50,615 bases of DNA from an uncultured Lachnospiraceae bacterium. GTDB taxonomy: Bacteria; Bacillota; Clostridia; Lachnospirales; Lachnospiraceae. How positions within the stretch are numbered: the stretch's first letter is position 1; the number at the start of each line of letters is the position of its first letter. The translations under genes were made by a program, and so were the position numbers. The notes under the pieces are model-generated. The model did no database searches. It saw nothing but the letters and a program-made list of their open reading frames with translations, and was not told the DNA's origin. The stretch spans positions 1 through 50,615 of the forward strand of contig CAJUIS010000018.1 in NCBI GenBank assembly GCA_910586645.1, read 5' to 3'. This document shows, in pieces, positions 8,896 through 18,700 of this stretch.

Positions 8896-11800
8896 TTACC
8901 GCACAGTAACTCTCAATTGAGCGGACACGCCGTTATTGGCAATGACGTAAACAACGCACTTTCCTTTTTTCTTTGCCTTTACCTTTCCCTTTTTATCCAC
9001 CGATGCAACTTTTGCATCCGATGTATGGTAACGGCATTCCGCAGCCTTTTTTAAGAGTTTCTTCTTCGGATTCTCCTTTGTCAGCTTCGCCTTGATTTGA
9101 AATGTCTTTCCCTTCTTTAACGCAGCTCTCCCTTTGTTCAGACGGATGGATTTTACATTTGTCGTCTTTTCGGATTTCTGTGAAACATACAATTTTTCGG
9201 AGACTGCCGTATACGTTTTTCCCTGTCCGCTGCGCTTAAAAGCGGCAATAAAATACATATACTGTTTTTTATGATTCAGTCCCTTATGAATGGTTTTCGC
9301 CGTTTTTGCGCCTGTTTCGGACACAAGATGGAAATCTTCTTTTCCGCTTCTGTAAGACCAGTAGACTTCGTACCCGTCCGCACCCTTTGCCTTCGTCCAG
9401 GACAAACGAATCTGTTTGTTTTCTCCTTTGGCTTTCGCCAAAAGCAGCGGCAGTTTTTTCTTAATAATTTCATTTCCGCTCTCTGTCTTTGTTCCGGTTT
9501 CAAAATGATCTCCCGGTGCAGGCGCAGGATCTCCTCCAGGCGTATTTCCCGGGCCGGGCGCAGGATTTCCTCCAGGCGTATTTCCCGGGCCGGGCGCAGG
9601 ATTTCCTCCAGGCGTATCTTCCGGGCCGGGCGGCTTGGGATTATTGTCCGTCTCCTTCTTTTCATACTCGGCTTTTAACTCAACGTCTTCTTCGGGCATA
9701 ACAAATTCCGTTTCTGCTCCGGATGCATCCTTCAGGGAAACCCCGCCTTTGATCACTTTCCAGACTTTAAATTCCATTCCCTCTTCCGGTGCATCCGCTT
9801 TGATTTTTACCGTTTCTTCCGGCATATATTTTTCTTTTTCCGCAGTTCCCTTTTCAATTTTTACAGAATGGGCAAACAGCCTGATCCGTTCCGCCGCGTA
9901 TTCTTCGGTAAGCTCTTCCAAACCCTTCCGGAAATCACCCATTTCCGCAGAAAGCGCCTTTCGCCTTTCCGCATCCAAAAACTGCCTTGAACTTAAAGCC
10001 GTCGTCGTAACCCTGTCATACACTGCAGCCGCTTTTGCGGTAAAATCCGGCAGCTCCTCTTTGATCTGCATCAGTTTATTCACATCGCGCACGCCCTGCG
10101 CCATCTTTTCCAGACGAACGGAACTCTGCACCGCTTTCTCTTCCGCATCCTTCTCCGATGGGTAAATCAAAAAACAGTCGCCCGGTTCAAACCACTGGTG
10201 CGTCGTATCGCGCAGAGGGTCTTCTACCCACGCGTCATACGCCCAGCGCAAAAAGCCTGCCGTTCCCATCTTTGCCGCATTGATAATCGTCCAGTAATTC
10301 TCCACCGGAGCGCATAATGAAAAATTCCCCGGCTGGTGTCCCGTACACGAATAAATCGTTGTGCGAAGCCCCTCAGACTGCCGTTTTGCAAGCGCTTCTT
10401 TGAAAAACGCCAGTTTCCCGGCAGCAGCCGTACTGCCTACGTTCAAATCAGTCACGCGCAGCGCAAGCTCTTTCTTCATCGGATCGTCAATGGAATCCAT
10501 CGCTCCCGCCGTTTTCAGCGGTTTTCCGCCGCTGCCTTTTACAGATTCAATCAGATCAAACGCCCCGTTCGAAAATCCCCGTTCGTCAATCCCGATATAA
10601 GCGTCCTCAAACCAGCCTTTCTCTTCCAGATGTCCAATCAAATCCGTAAGAAAATCTCTCCAGACTTCCTTGTACCTGTCGCTGCCCACCATAAATTCTT
10701 CATATTTGAGCGTTCCATCCTCCCAGTAAGAAAACGAATTGTGCCATGGCGCAACGCTGTACAGCAGGATCTTGTCACCAATTCCAAGCGATTTATTAAA
10801 TGCCACCCACTTGTCAAAATCCGTATAATCATAAGAAAACGTTCCGTCCGCGTTTTTTGTCCACTTTACCATGGAAGGGTAATGCACTTCGTTCTTGCTG
10901 TAAGTCTGTCCGGCAAAAATTCCGTAAGCCTTCATGCTCCACGCTTCTTCCACGATTGTCGTCGTAACCGCATACCCGCCGATCTCCTTGTACTTGCGCA
11001 TAGAAGATTCCAGAATCTTGAAATGTTCCTCTGAAAACGGCTCCACGTCATAATACTCCGCGCTGCTGTATGGATACTGCCACAGCTCAATGTCAAATAC
11101 GCCTTTAAATTCTGATGCGTCTTTCAGCGACGCCTCCTGCACATGCAGCGTATAAGGGAAAGAAATCTCACTGCCGTTTTCGTCTGAAGCTGTCAGAGTT
11201 CCCGCATAATCGCCCGCCGGCGCGTCTTTTGGAACCGTTATATCCACCCACACCGGCTGCAGTTTTCCGTCTTTGATGTCCACAACAGAATCCCTGCTTA
11301 AAATATCGGCCGCTTCGCTGCGGTTTTCTTTCGTCGCCGCCGGATAGTTTCCGCCTACATATCCGCCGTTATAAGCTGTCGTAGATTTAATAAAATACGT
11401 CTTTACATTTTCCGCCGGAATCTTATCGCCATTTTCTTTCGTAAAATCACTGGCCTTTACAGAAACGCGGTTCACATCTTCTCCCCTGGCATAGAGAGCA
11501 AGGACGCTTAACGCATGATCGTTCTTCCATGCCGTAAGGTTTTCCGTTTTCTCTCCTTTTTGCGTCACTTCATCAAATCTGTCCTGCGTATACTGGGTAT
11601 CCGCGTCCACAACTGCGCCGCCAAATGCAGGCAGGCGCTCTGTCACCGTCACTGCGATGGTTTTTGTAATTCCGGCTAAAACGCTGGAAAGCGTAATCTC
11701 TGCTGTTCCCGCTTTTTTTGCCGCAATCAGCCCCTCTGCTGAAACAGAGACGACCGTATCGTCACTGCTGCTGTATACAAGGTCTGTAAAAGACGCATCC

Positions 11801-12420
11801 GCCGGAATTGTCTGATAAACGATTTGCCGTTCCGTACCCGCCTCCAGCAGATAACTCTCCGCTTCCAACCGCATATCCTCCGGCCGGTAAGGCTCATGTA
11901 CAATTTCCGCATAATTGACCTGGTTTACAATTTTGCCGCCCGATTTCTCGTTCAATGTCACTGCTTTGAGCACATGCTCCCCCTCTTCCAGATCCCTGGC
12001 AGAATAGACGCGCTGCATTTCCCTGTTTCTCTGATAAAGATCTACTGTCTCTTCCCGCTTTCCATCCACAGAAAAACGGACTTTTCCGTGTTCCGGCGCT
12101 TTTGACGCGTAAATATTAATTCCGTTTCCATAAAAATGAACTTCATAATAATAATTTTCTGCCTGTGCATTGAATGTTCCTAAATCAATATACGCTTCTC
12201 TATCTCTCTCACTTATAACCCATTCCTCTCCGGCATAGGAAAACCAGTTCCTTGCGCCTCCTGTTACATTTGATTCAAGCCGCGTTGTCTCCATGGCCGC
12301 TCTTTCGGCCAAAACGCCGCCTCTTCTGTCCAAAACCATGCCGCCCTGCGCGCTTTTTGACAGCAAAAGCGCCGCTGCAAAAACCAGACATAAAACCCGT
12401 TTTTTCCATCTTCCCCGCAT
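8896..12420 (-). CDS. Secreted GH123/DUF4091-type glycoside hydrolase with Ig-like and Fn3 modules
   Basis: A 1174-residue secreted enzyme, probably acting on GalNAc-containing glycans. Signal peptide at 1-26; a beta-sandwich with NYYYEVHFYGNGINIYA (about 89-105); a BIG2 domain (about 180-262, SDDTVVSVSAEGLIAAKKAG); then a region resembling the GH123 N-terminal and catalytic barrel, with the adjacent acidic pair in AYIGIDERGF (about 607-616) matching the Asp-Glu pair of GH123 beta-N-acetylgalactosaminidases, and the DUF4091-like DTTHQWFEPGDCFLIYP. A repetitive Pro/Gly linker precedes an Fn3 domain (IRLSWTKAKGADGYEVYW) and a C-terminal Lys-rich Ig-like domain. The ATG at 12418-12420 has AGGAGG 8 nt upstream; a TTG two codons earlier is too close to it. 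Substrate is inferred from the GH101 neighbours. Confidence 0.8.
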   Translation of the reverse strand: MRGRWKKRVLCLVFAAALLLSKSAQGGMVLDRRGGVLAERAAMETTRLESNVTGGARNWFSYAGEEWVISERDREAYIDLGTFNAQAENYYYEVHFYGNGINIYASKAPEHGKVRFSVDGKREETVDLYQRNREMQRVYSARDLEEGEHVLKAVTLNEKSGGKIVNQVNYAEIVHEPYRPEDMRLEAESYLLEAGTERQIVYQTIPADASFTDLVYSSSDDTVVSVSAEGLIAAKKAGTAEITLSSVLAGITKTIAVTVTERLPAFGGAVVDADTQYTQDRFDEVTQKGEKTENLTAWKNDHALSVLALYARGEDVNRVSVKASDFTKENGDKIPAENVKTYFIKSTTAYNGGYVGGNYPAATKENRSEAADILSRDSVVDIKDGKLQPVWVDITVPKDAPAGDYAGTLTASDENGSEISFPYTLHVQEASLKDASEFKGVFDIELWQYPYSSAEYYDVEPFSEEHFKILESSMRKYKEIGGYAVTTTIVEEAWSMKAYGIFAGQTYSKNEVHYPSMVKWTKNADGTFSYDYTDFDKWVAFNKSLGIGDKILLYSVAPWHNSFSYWEDGTLKYEEFMVGSDRYKEVWRDFLTDLIGHLEEKGWFEDAYIGIDERGFSNGAFDLIESVKGSGGKPLKTAGAMDSIDDPMKKELALRVTDLNVGSTAAAGKLAFFKEALAKRQSEGLRTTIYSCTGHQPGNFSLCAPVENYWTIINAAKMGTAGFLRWAYDAWVEDPLRDTTHQWFEPGDCFLIYPSEKDAEEKAVQSSVRLEKMAQGVRDVNKLMQIKEELPDFTAKAAAVYDRVTTTALSSRQFLDAERRKALSAEMGDFRKGLEELTEEYAAERIRLFAHSVKIEKGTAEKEKYMPEETVKIKADAPEEGMEFKVWKVIKGGVSLKDASGAETEFVMPEEDVELKAEYEKKETDNNPKPPGPEDTPGGNPAPGPGNTPGGNPAPGPGNTPGGDPAPAPGDHFETGTKTESGNEIIKKKLPLLLAKAKGENKQIRLSWTKAKGADGYEVYWSYRSGKEDFHLVSETGAKTAKTIHKGLNHKKQYMYFIAAFKRSGQGKTYTAVSEKLYVSQKSEKTTNVKSIRLNKGRAALKKGKTFQIKAKLTKENPKKKLLKKAAECRYHTSDAKVASVDKKGKVKAKKKGKCVVYVIANNGVSAQLRVTVR
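9521..9628 (-). repeat. Three tandem 36-bp repeats coding a Pro/Gly linker
   Basis: Three near-identical 36-bp units (9521-9556, 9557-9592, 9593-9628) differ at one or two bases and encode 12-residue units of the type PGPGNTPGGNPA. They form a flexible linker between the catalytic part and the Fn3 domain of the GH123-like enzyme. In-frame copy-number change would not disrupt the protein. Confidence 0.9.
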
Positions 12421-12471
12421 AGACAAAACCTCCTCTTTTATTTTCCTTGCATCACAAATATGCCAAAACGA

Positions 12472-13962
12472 TTATTTCCTTTTCCTCCCAATCATAAAAA
12501 GCCAGAACTGTTCTTTTTCACGAATCAGATATTCTTTGCACAGCCAGAACTTTGGATGCAGGCGAAGCTGCTTTTTTACAAACCCGTTTTCATTGGAATA
12601 TAAAATCATAATGCCGCCCGGAGCCAAAAGCTCTTCGGATTTGTTGAAAAACCCTTCATAAAACAAATCCTGTTCTTCTTTGCTCCGCTTCCCGCGCAAA
12701 GGCATATTGGCAATAATTTCATCAAACAGATCCCGATGCGCAAAACGCAGGTAATCCTTTTGAATAAAATTCACCTCCATTCCAGCCTCTTTTGTATTTA
12801 CCTTTGCAGAAAGAACCGCCTCTTGAAAAACATCTATCCCATATGCTTCTCTGACGGACAGAATCTTATTTCGTTCCACCAGCATCGTCCCCGAACCGCA
12901 GCAGGGATCCAAAACCTTCGCCTGCACCTTCATATAAGGTCTTGCAAGCTCTAAAAGCATTGCCGCCAGAGACGGATGCATCGAAGCCGCTATCGTCTTT
13001 TTCCGGTAAGAAAACCGCTCCATCGGAATGGTAAACATTTTTAAAAAGATACGGATTGCACCGCTTTTTCCGGTCATAAGACGAATTTCAAACTCATATT
13101 CCTCCGGTGAATTCCGAAGCGCGCGCCCGCTTTTTTCCTCAATCACCGCAGCCGCACGCCTGACATAACGGCTCCGCTCCTCCATAGACAGGCCCGACTT
13201 TACAGCAAGCCGGAAGTAAAAAGGAGCCGGCCCTTCATGGCAGCGCTTCAGCAGCGGAAGAACCCTGGATTCCGCCAGAGCCTCTACGAAAATTTCCGGC
13301 CCGTCTTCCAGAAAAATTTCCCGGCCAAGCGCAATCGGAAACAGCAGCTCCCGGTACGTCCGAATATCCGCAACTTCCCAGAGCCCGTCCACAACCGCCT
13401 GCACGCCGAGGGCAGTCGCTCCTTTGCGGCGCGCCTGAAACTTATCCGCCGTTACTCTTGCATAGGCTGGATTTGTCGTAAGCATAACTGTAAATCTTTG
13501 ATCCCATCCTGTAAATGTATGCCCGCACGCATCCCCATCTTTACGCAGAATCCGTTCTAACGCATGCAGTTCGTTTTGAATGTGCTTTTTCTCTTCTTCT
13601 TTTACTTCCTGACTGCACAACAGCTCATACCGTTTTGAAAGCTCCTCCAGATATGGATACGGATCTGTCTTTTCAAGAGCCAAAAGCAGCGGGGCGCGGA
13701 CAAAAAGCGTTTCTTCCTTCCGATATGCCTCATATAATGCACAGGCCGCCTCTTCTATTTCCAAATCCCCAAGCAAAGCCGCCGCATTTTTGCGCACTTT
13801 GGGATCGTTTGACAAAAGAAATTTTTCCGCCTCTTTTCCGTTTCCAAGCAAAGCCTTTGCGGCTTTATATTCTTTCTCTTCTTTCACTGCGGCGCGAAGA
13901 CGGCTCAGGTTCTCCCTTACATTTTCCTGGCGCAAAATCTGTTCGTAAAGCTCATTGATCAT
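12472..13962 (-). CDS. HEAT-repeat protein with UPF0020-type RNA methylase domain
   Basis: A 496-residue putative SAM-dependent methyltransferase, likely acting on RNA. Residues 1-140 are helical with a HEAT-like unit (LLSNDPKVRKNAAALLGDL, about 49-67). The C-terminal third (about 320-490) is a Rossmann methylase with motif I LDPCCGSGTM (351-360), an acidic loop YGIDVFQEAV (374-383) and motif IV ANMPLRGKR (418-426), close to the NLPFGKR type of PF01170 RNA methylases rather than the NPPY of DNA methylases. A THUMP domain is not obvious. The start MINELYEQIL follows GGAGG; its ATGA overlaps the stop of the degV gene, so the two are coupled. The exact substrate cannot be told from sequence. Confidence 0.75.
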   Translation of the reverse strand: MINELYEQILRQENVRENLSRLRAAVKEEKEYKAAKALLGNGKEAEKFLLSNDPKVRKNAAALLGDLEIEEAACALYEAYRKEETLFVRAPLLLALEKTDPYPYLEELSKRYELLCSQEVKEEEKKHIQNELHALERILRKDGDACGHTFTGWDQRFTVMLTTNPAYARVTADKFQARRKGATALGVQAVVDGLWEVADIRTYRELLFPIALGREIFLEDGPEIFVEALAESRVLPLLKRCHEGPAPFYFRLAVKSGLSMEERSRYVRRAAAVIEEKSGRALRNSPEEYEFEIRLMTGKSGAIRIFLKMFTIPMERFSYRKKTIAASMHPSLAAMLLELARPYMKVQAKVLDPCCGSGTMLVERNKILSVREAYGIDVFQEAVLSAKVNTKEAGMEVNFIQKDYLRFAHRDLFDEIIANMPLRGKRSKEEQDLFYEGFFNKSEELLAPGGIMILYSNENGFVKKQLRLHPKFWLCKEYLIREKEQFWLFMIGRKRK

Positions 13963-14792
13963 GTTTCCTCCTCTTTTACAAAAATGTATCCAAATGCGTT
14001 TGGTCCCCAGTGACATGCAATGGAAGGCGTCAAATCATCATATGCCTGAATAAATTCCTGCATTTTGGGATTCGTCATGCCAATCAGAGTCTCAAGATGC
14101 TTCCTGTCATATGTGTAAGAAGCAATAATTCCATATGACGCGTCGCAGCGTTCCTTCTCCAGAAGTCCCGCAATATACTGCATACTCTGCTTTAAGCCCC
14201 TCTTTTTTGTCAGAACTTCCACTCTTCCGCCCTCAAATCCAATGACCGGCTTAATCGCCAGAAGACTCCCCATCATCCATTCCGTTCTTGACAGCCGTCC
14301 TCCCGCGAGCAGATAATCCAGCGTTTCCGGCACCGCCGCAATAACAATCCTTGGGATCAGACGGTTCAGCCTGGCTGTGATTTCTTCCATGGATTCTTTG
14401 TCATGCCTTCTTGCTTCCTCAGCCAGAAAACGGACTCCTCCCACCGCCAGTCTGGAGTCAAACACGGTTACTTTTGGATTATCCGAAAAAAGCATACGCA
14501 AAGCCTGATACGTTCCTGAAATTTCCGAAGAAATCGTAATCACAAGGACTTCGTCCCCCGCGTCCGTATACTTCTCCGCCAAAGCGCGCGCCTGATCAAG
14601 CGAAGGCAGCGACGTCCTGGGAAAATCCTTTTTACAGGCAAGCTTCTCATAAAAGGTATGGCTGTCCAAATCAATCCCGTCTGAAAAAAACTCCTCTCCC
14701 AACTGTATCCGGACAGGCAGAATGTCCACTCCATAATCCTCTTTTTCTTCCTGTTTTATACTGCTTCCCGAATCAACAATAATCCTGAGCAT
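13959..14792 (-). CDS. DegV family fatty-acid-binding protein
   Basis: DegV/FakB-type proteins carry a fatty acid in a two-domain EDD fold, and some act with a FakA kinase in uptake of exogenous fatty acids. The 277-residue protein has the N-terminal IIVDSGSSI, PVRIQLGEEFFSDGIDL, the SLPSLDQA loop after PRTS (PRTSLPS) and VITISSEISGTYQAL, all diagnostic. C-terminal GGRLSRTEW and LLAIKPVIGFEGGRV match lipid-pocket elements. AGGAGG is 7 nt before the ATG. It follows the amidase gene by 18 nt and overlaps the methylase by 4 nt. No fakA is visible in the window. Confidence 0.92.
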   Translation of the reverse strand: MLRIIVDSGSSIKQEEKEDYGVDILPVRIQLGEEFFSDGIDLDSHTFYEKLACKKDFPRTSLPSLDQARALAEKYTDAGDEVLVITISSEISGTYQALRMLFSDNPKVTVFDSRLAVGGVRFLAEEARRHDKESMEEITARLNRLIPRIVIAAVPETLDYLLAGGRLSRTEWMMGSLLAIKPVIGFEGGRVEVLTKKRGLKQSMQYIAGLLEKERCDASYGIIASYTYDRKHLETLIGMTNPKMQEFIQAYDDLTPSIACHWGPNAFGYIFVKEEET

Positions 14793-14810
14793 AAAGATGC
14801 CTCCTTTTCC

Positions 14811-15569
14811 CTATTCCGCCGTATCCGGCTCTTCCTGCGTTCCATACTTTTCCACATAATCAGAAACGTCTTTTTTCAGCGCATCCCATGCCAAAGGATA
14901 CTCTACATAATATTTCGGACATTCTTTTCCTGTAACGTCATAGTGCCGGATCACGTCGTCCGTCTTTAAATCATATCTTCCAACCAGCCACGCGAGCAGA
15001 TGCACCAGCGTGTCATAAGTCTCCTGAGCGAATTTTCCGGTTTCATCCGGAATGCAACATTCAATGGAAACCGTGTCTTCATTTCGCTCATTGGACGCAT
15101 AGGCCACTTCATTGCAGGGAATGCACTGAATCAGCTCCCCTTCCAGTCCGATTACAAAATGGCTGCTGGCATATGTATCTCCCGAAAGGCTCAGTCCCTC
15201 AAAATAATCCCTGTTCTGCTGCGCCGTTGTGCCGGGATTTGCCGTATAATGCACAACAATTCCCCTGACCTGCCGCAAAGCGGCGCCCGGCCTTGAATAT
15301 TCGTTTACGCTCAATAACTGCACGTCATACTCCGGAGGCGACTGCACAATTTTTTTTGGCGGAACAGTTTCTTTCATGGCGGGCTGCGCCGTTCTGTTTC
15401 TCAAAAAACGCAGCGCCTGCCAGCCTGCAATCAAAAGAACTGCCAGCGCCAAAAACGCAAACAGCATTTTAAACTGCACCTCTCTTCTGCGTCTTTTTTT
15501 TATCTCTGCACGCCTTTTCGCACGCCGCCTTTCGTATTCCGTCTGTTCTTTTCTCTCTTCGTCCATCAT
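14811..15569 (-). CDS. Membrane-anchored N-acetylmuramoyl-L-alanine amidase (Amidase_2)
   Basis: A 252-residue enzyme that should cleave the MurNAc-L-Ala bond of peptidoglycan. A highly basic cytoplasmic N-terminus (residues 1-33) leads into one membrane segment (MLFAFLALAVLLIAGW, about 35-50), then an extracellular Amidase_2/PGRP domain from about residue 95. Zinc ligands are visible as His in IVVHYTAN, His in VIRHYDVTGK and Cys in KECPKYY; ASSHFVIGLEGELIQCIP is the conserved core. The ATG at 15567-15569 has GAGG about 10 nt upstream. A good promoter (15629-15657) makes it the likely first gene of an amidase-degV-methylase operon. Confidence 0.9.
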   Translation of the reverse strand: MMDEERKEQTEYERRRAKRRAEIKKRRRREVQFKMLFAFLALAVLLIAGWQALRFLRNRTAQPAMKETVPPKKIVQSPPEYDVQLLSVNEYSRPGAALRQVRGIVVHYTANPGTTAQQNRDYFEGLSLSGDTYASSHFVIGLEGELIQCIPCNEVAYASNERNEDTVSIECCIPDETGKFAQETYDTLVHLLAWLVGRYDLKTDDVIRHYDVTGKECPKYYVEYPLAWDALKKDVSDYVEKYGTQEEPDTAE

Positions 15570-15628
15570 AATGTGTATTCCTCAAAAAACACTCCTGCCG
15601 GCAATTTCTCTTTCCTATACCTCTTTTC

Positions 15629-15657
15629 ATTTTAATGGAAGGTTCCGTTCTTGTCAA
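15629..15657 (-). promoter_or_regulatory. Sigma-A promoter of the amidase operon
   Basis: Minus strand TTGACA (15652-15657), exactly 17 bp, then TAAAAT (15629-15634). It lies between the terminator of the upstream surface-protein gene and the amidase ATG, with a leader of about 50-60 nt. Confidence 0.75.
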
Positions 15658-15694
15658 ATCTCCCTTTTATCCGATCCGAATCTTCCCATATCTG

Positions 15695-15733
15695 CAAAAA
15701 CGGACGATGTCCTGCGACATCGCCCGTTTTTTT
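15695..15733 (-). terminator. Intrinsic terminator of the FIVAR/LRR surface-protein gene
   Basis: Inverted repeat with arms CGGACGATGTC and GACATCGCCCG around a short CTGC loop (one G-A mismatch), flanked by A-rich and T-rich runs on both sides. It lies 29 nt after the surface-protein stop codon and upstream of the amidase promoter. The T run is better on the plus strand, so it could work in both directions. Confidence 0.75.
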
Positions 15734-15761
15734 GTACTGCTGTTCTGTTTTGCACTGCAGA

Positions 15762-18700
15762 TTATTTAATTTTTACTTTCTTAATTCCTGCAGCCTTCAT
15801 CATCTTTTCAAATTTCTTCTTGCTCGCCTTCTTTTTCTTAACTGCAGCAGGAACTTTTACAGTCGCTTTTGTATTAGCGCCTTTGAATGCGTTCTTTGCA
15901 ACTTTAATTTTTGCATTCTTAATGTCAATCGTCTTAAGCTTCTTGCATCCTGCGAACGCATTTGCGTCAACCTTTGTGATGTTCTTCGGAATTGTAACTT
16001 TTGTAGCTTTGCTAAATCCCTTGAATGCATTCTTGCCAATTGCCGTAACTGTGCAGCTAACGCCGTTTACTTTAACTTTTGCAGGAACTTTAATTGTTTT
16101 TGAAGACTTTTTGCTCAGTGATTTTGTAAGCGTTACCGTCTTCTTTGCAGCGTCAAGCACTTTGTACTGACCATTCTTATCCTTTGCCGTCTGGCCTGCT
16201 TTCAGCGTCGGAGCCGGAGCCGGAGGCTGATTGTTATTATTGTTGTTATTGTTATTGTTGTTATTGTTATTGTTGTTATTGTTATTGTTGTTATCATTAT
16301 TGCCGTTAGGATCTGCGTTCAGCTCACCCTTTGCAGCGTCAAGAGCCGCCAGAGCCTGATCCATTGCATACTTCTTTGTGCCTTCCGCAGCGATTAAATC
16401 TTCTGCCGCCTTTAACGCATTCTGATAAGCGGTCCATTTTTCATCCTGTAAATATTTCTTTGCCGCAACTTCCGCTTTAACAGCGTCCACTCTGCTCTGT
16501 GCCGCCGCTTTGTCTGCAGCCTTCTCTGTCAGAGCCGCCCTTGCAGCCTGCAGTTCTGCAAGAACTGTATCCGCCTCTTTCTTTGAGCTGTCCGCAGTAA
16601 TTGCATTTGCCGCGGTTACTTTTGCCTGATAAGTCGTCCATGCATCGTTCTCTTCGAAATATTCTGCCGTTACAAACTCTTCCGTTACCTTTGCAACTTC
16701 ATCTTTAAATGTTGCAAGAGCGGCGCTTCCAAGAGAAAGTGCGCTTAAACCAGTCTTTGCCGCTGCCAGAGCTGCGATTGCATCATTTACATCTTTCAGT
16801 GAAGGCTCTGCTCCTTCCTCTGTCAAAGCCTGAGCCGCTGCAACTGCAGCCGTAAATTCTGCCCATGTAGCCGCCGTATAGTAATCTCCGTCATTTTCCA
16901 GATCGACGCCTTCCAGCGCCGCTGCAATTGCCGGAGCAAGCTTTGCAATATCGTCTGCCGTCGCTTTATTTTCTTCCAGATTCTCCTCGCTCAGGGAATT
17001 GATTGCTTCTGTAACTTCCGTTTTGGTAATTCCCGCAAAATCCTCTGCGTCAATTTTAGCGAGAACGGCTTCTGCCGCTGTTTTTGCCGCTTCATAAGCT
17101 GCAAGGCTGTCTGCCGTATAGTAGTCCTCTTTTGTATCTGAATCAAGAATCGCCTGTGCCGCTGCAATTGCCGCTGTAAGATTTGTCTTTCCTGTCGCTA
17201 CTTTGTTCTCATTTACGTTAATCTCGTCAAACGCTCCCTGAAGTGCTGCCGCAATGGCTTCGTTATACGAGTCCGCTTCCGGCTGGCCCGGCGTAAGAAC
17301 ATCATCCGAACCTTCAACCGCCGCTTTTGCAATTGCAAGCGCGCCTTCGCCTTCCGCAAATGCAGCCCATACGTCCGTATAGATTTCATTATTTGCGTTT
17401 GCCGCTTCGAGTTCCGCAACTTTTACTTCAAGCGGAGTCTTGCCGTAACTTACCTTGTCACAGGTAACGTTTCTTACTCTTAAAACCTCTCCTTTTGTCG
17501 TCAATGCAACGCTTCCGGAAATTCCTTTCACGTTAATTGCATTTTCTGATGGAATCAGCTCTTTCCAGCTCATTTCCAAATCTCTGGCTTTCGCAAAGTA
17601 ACCTACTTTTGCCGTAAGTTTTCCGTCTTTATCGATTGCCATGTGAACGTCATAATCGCTCTTTTCCTTGATTTGCGGCTCGCTTCCTAATTCTGTCACC
17701 TTACCGTCCACATCGCAAACCCATTTGTCGTTTTTGATGCCGACTCTGACTGCTTTTGGAGCCTGAGCTGTCGCAGAATCCGTTTCAGGAGCTTCCGGAG
17801 TTTCAGGAGCTTCCAGAGCTTCCGGAGCTTCCGGACTCATAACGCCCAGATAAAATTCTTTTCCTTCGCCGACATGATACGGACGCAGGTCAGCGGAAAT
17901 TTTTCCTTCTTCAAATCCTGTCACAAACTTGCTGTAAATTGTCGTATCTTCCGGAGCAGTTCCTTCAATGTCGCCAATGCTTGCATACGTCTCTACTGTA
18001 CCAACCGCCTGACGGGTAATAATATCTTCAATATTTGTTATTGTTGGTTTTGGAGTCTTCCACTTGCAGTTATTATATTTCACAGCAGTCATCGGCTCTA
18101 CAAGCGTATCTGAATCCTCTGCATAAGCGCCGTTCTGCACGTTGACAATATTCATATCTGTAACTGCGCCATCAAATGTACCGCCTATAAAACCAAAATA
18201 AATCTCTTTCTCCTGCTCATCTGCATATTCCCTTAATCCGCCAAAGTCTGAATAGCTCAATGCAGCTTCTTTGGCTCCCTCTTCATTTGGCGTGAGCGTA
18301 ACATTGCCGTCTTCGTCTGTCTCTGACGCAAGCGGAGTTATAGTAACTGTAATATCTGTACTGCTCTCATATACAATCTGAATGCGCACATATTTATTGT
18401 TTTCAAATTTAATGCTGCTAAATGCTTCATTTTCACCGCCTGCCGCTACCTCGTTACCGTCTTTATCAGTATGTACATAAGCACTTGACCATTTTGAGGC
18501 TTCAGCTCCCAGCTTCCACTGAATGTACCAGTTTCCTGCGCCGGAACCATTCGGCGCGTCATAGCCCAGATAAGCCCAATGATCTGCATCTACATATTTC
18601 AGCATAATTCCAAAACGCAGCTTATCCGCATTGCTTAACGGCACAAGATCAAATGTCATAATCCGGCGTACGCCTCTGGATGAAATGTCCATTCCGCTGG

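Noticed and set aside
9521..9628. 36-bp repeats as a CRISPR array
   Set aside because: Units are directly tandem without spacers and are translated in frame as a Pro/Gly linker.
15376..16170. Plus-strand hydrophobic frame resembling a membrane protein
   Set aside because: It is the complement of Lys-rich coding sequence (Lys codons read backwards give Phe/Leu), spanning a terminator and two genes.
16230..16292. Triplet repeat as a regulatory microsatellite or CRISPR
   Set aside because: It is an in-frame Asn run inside a coding region, with no spacers.
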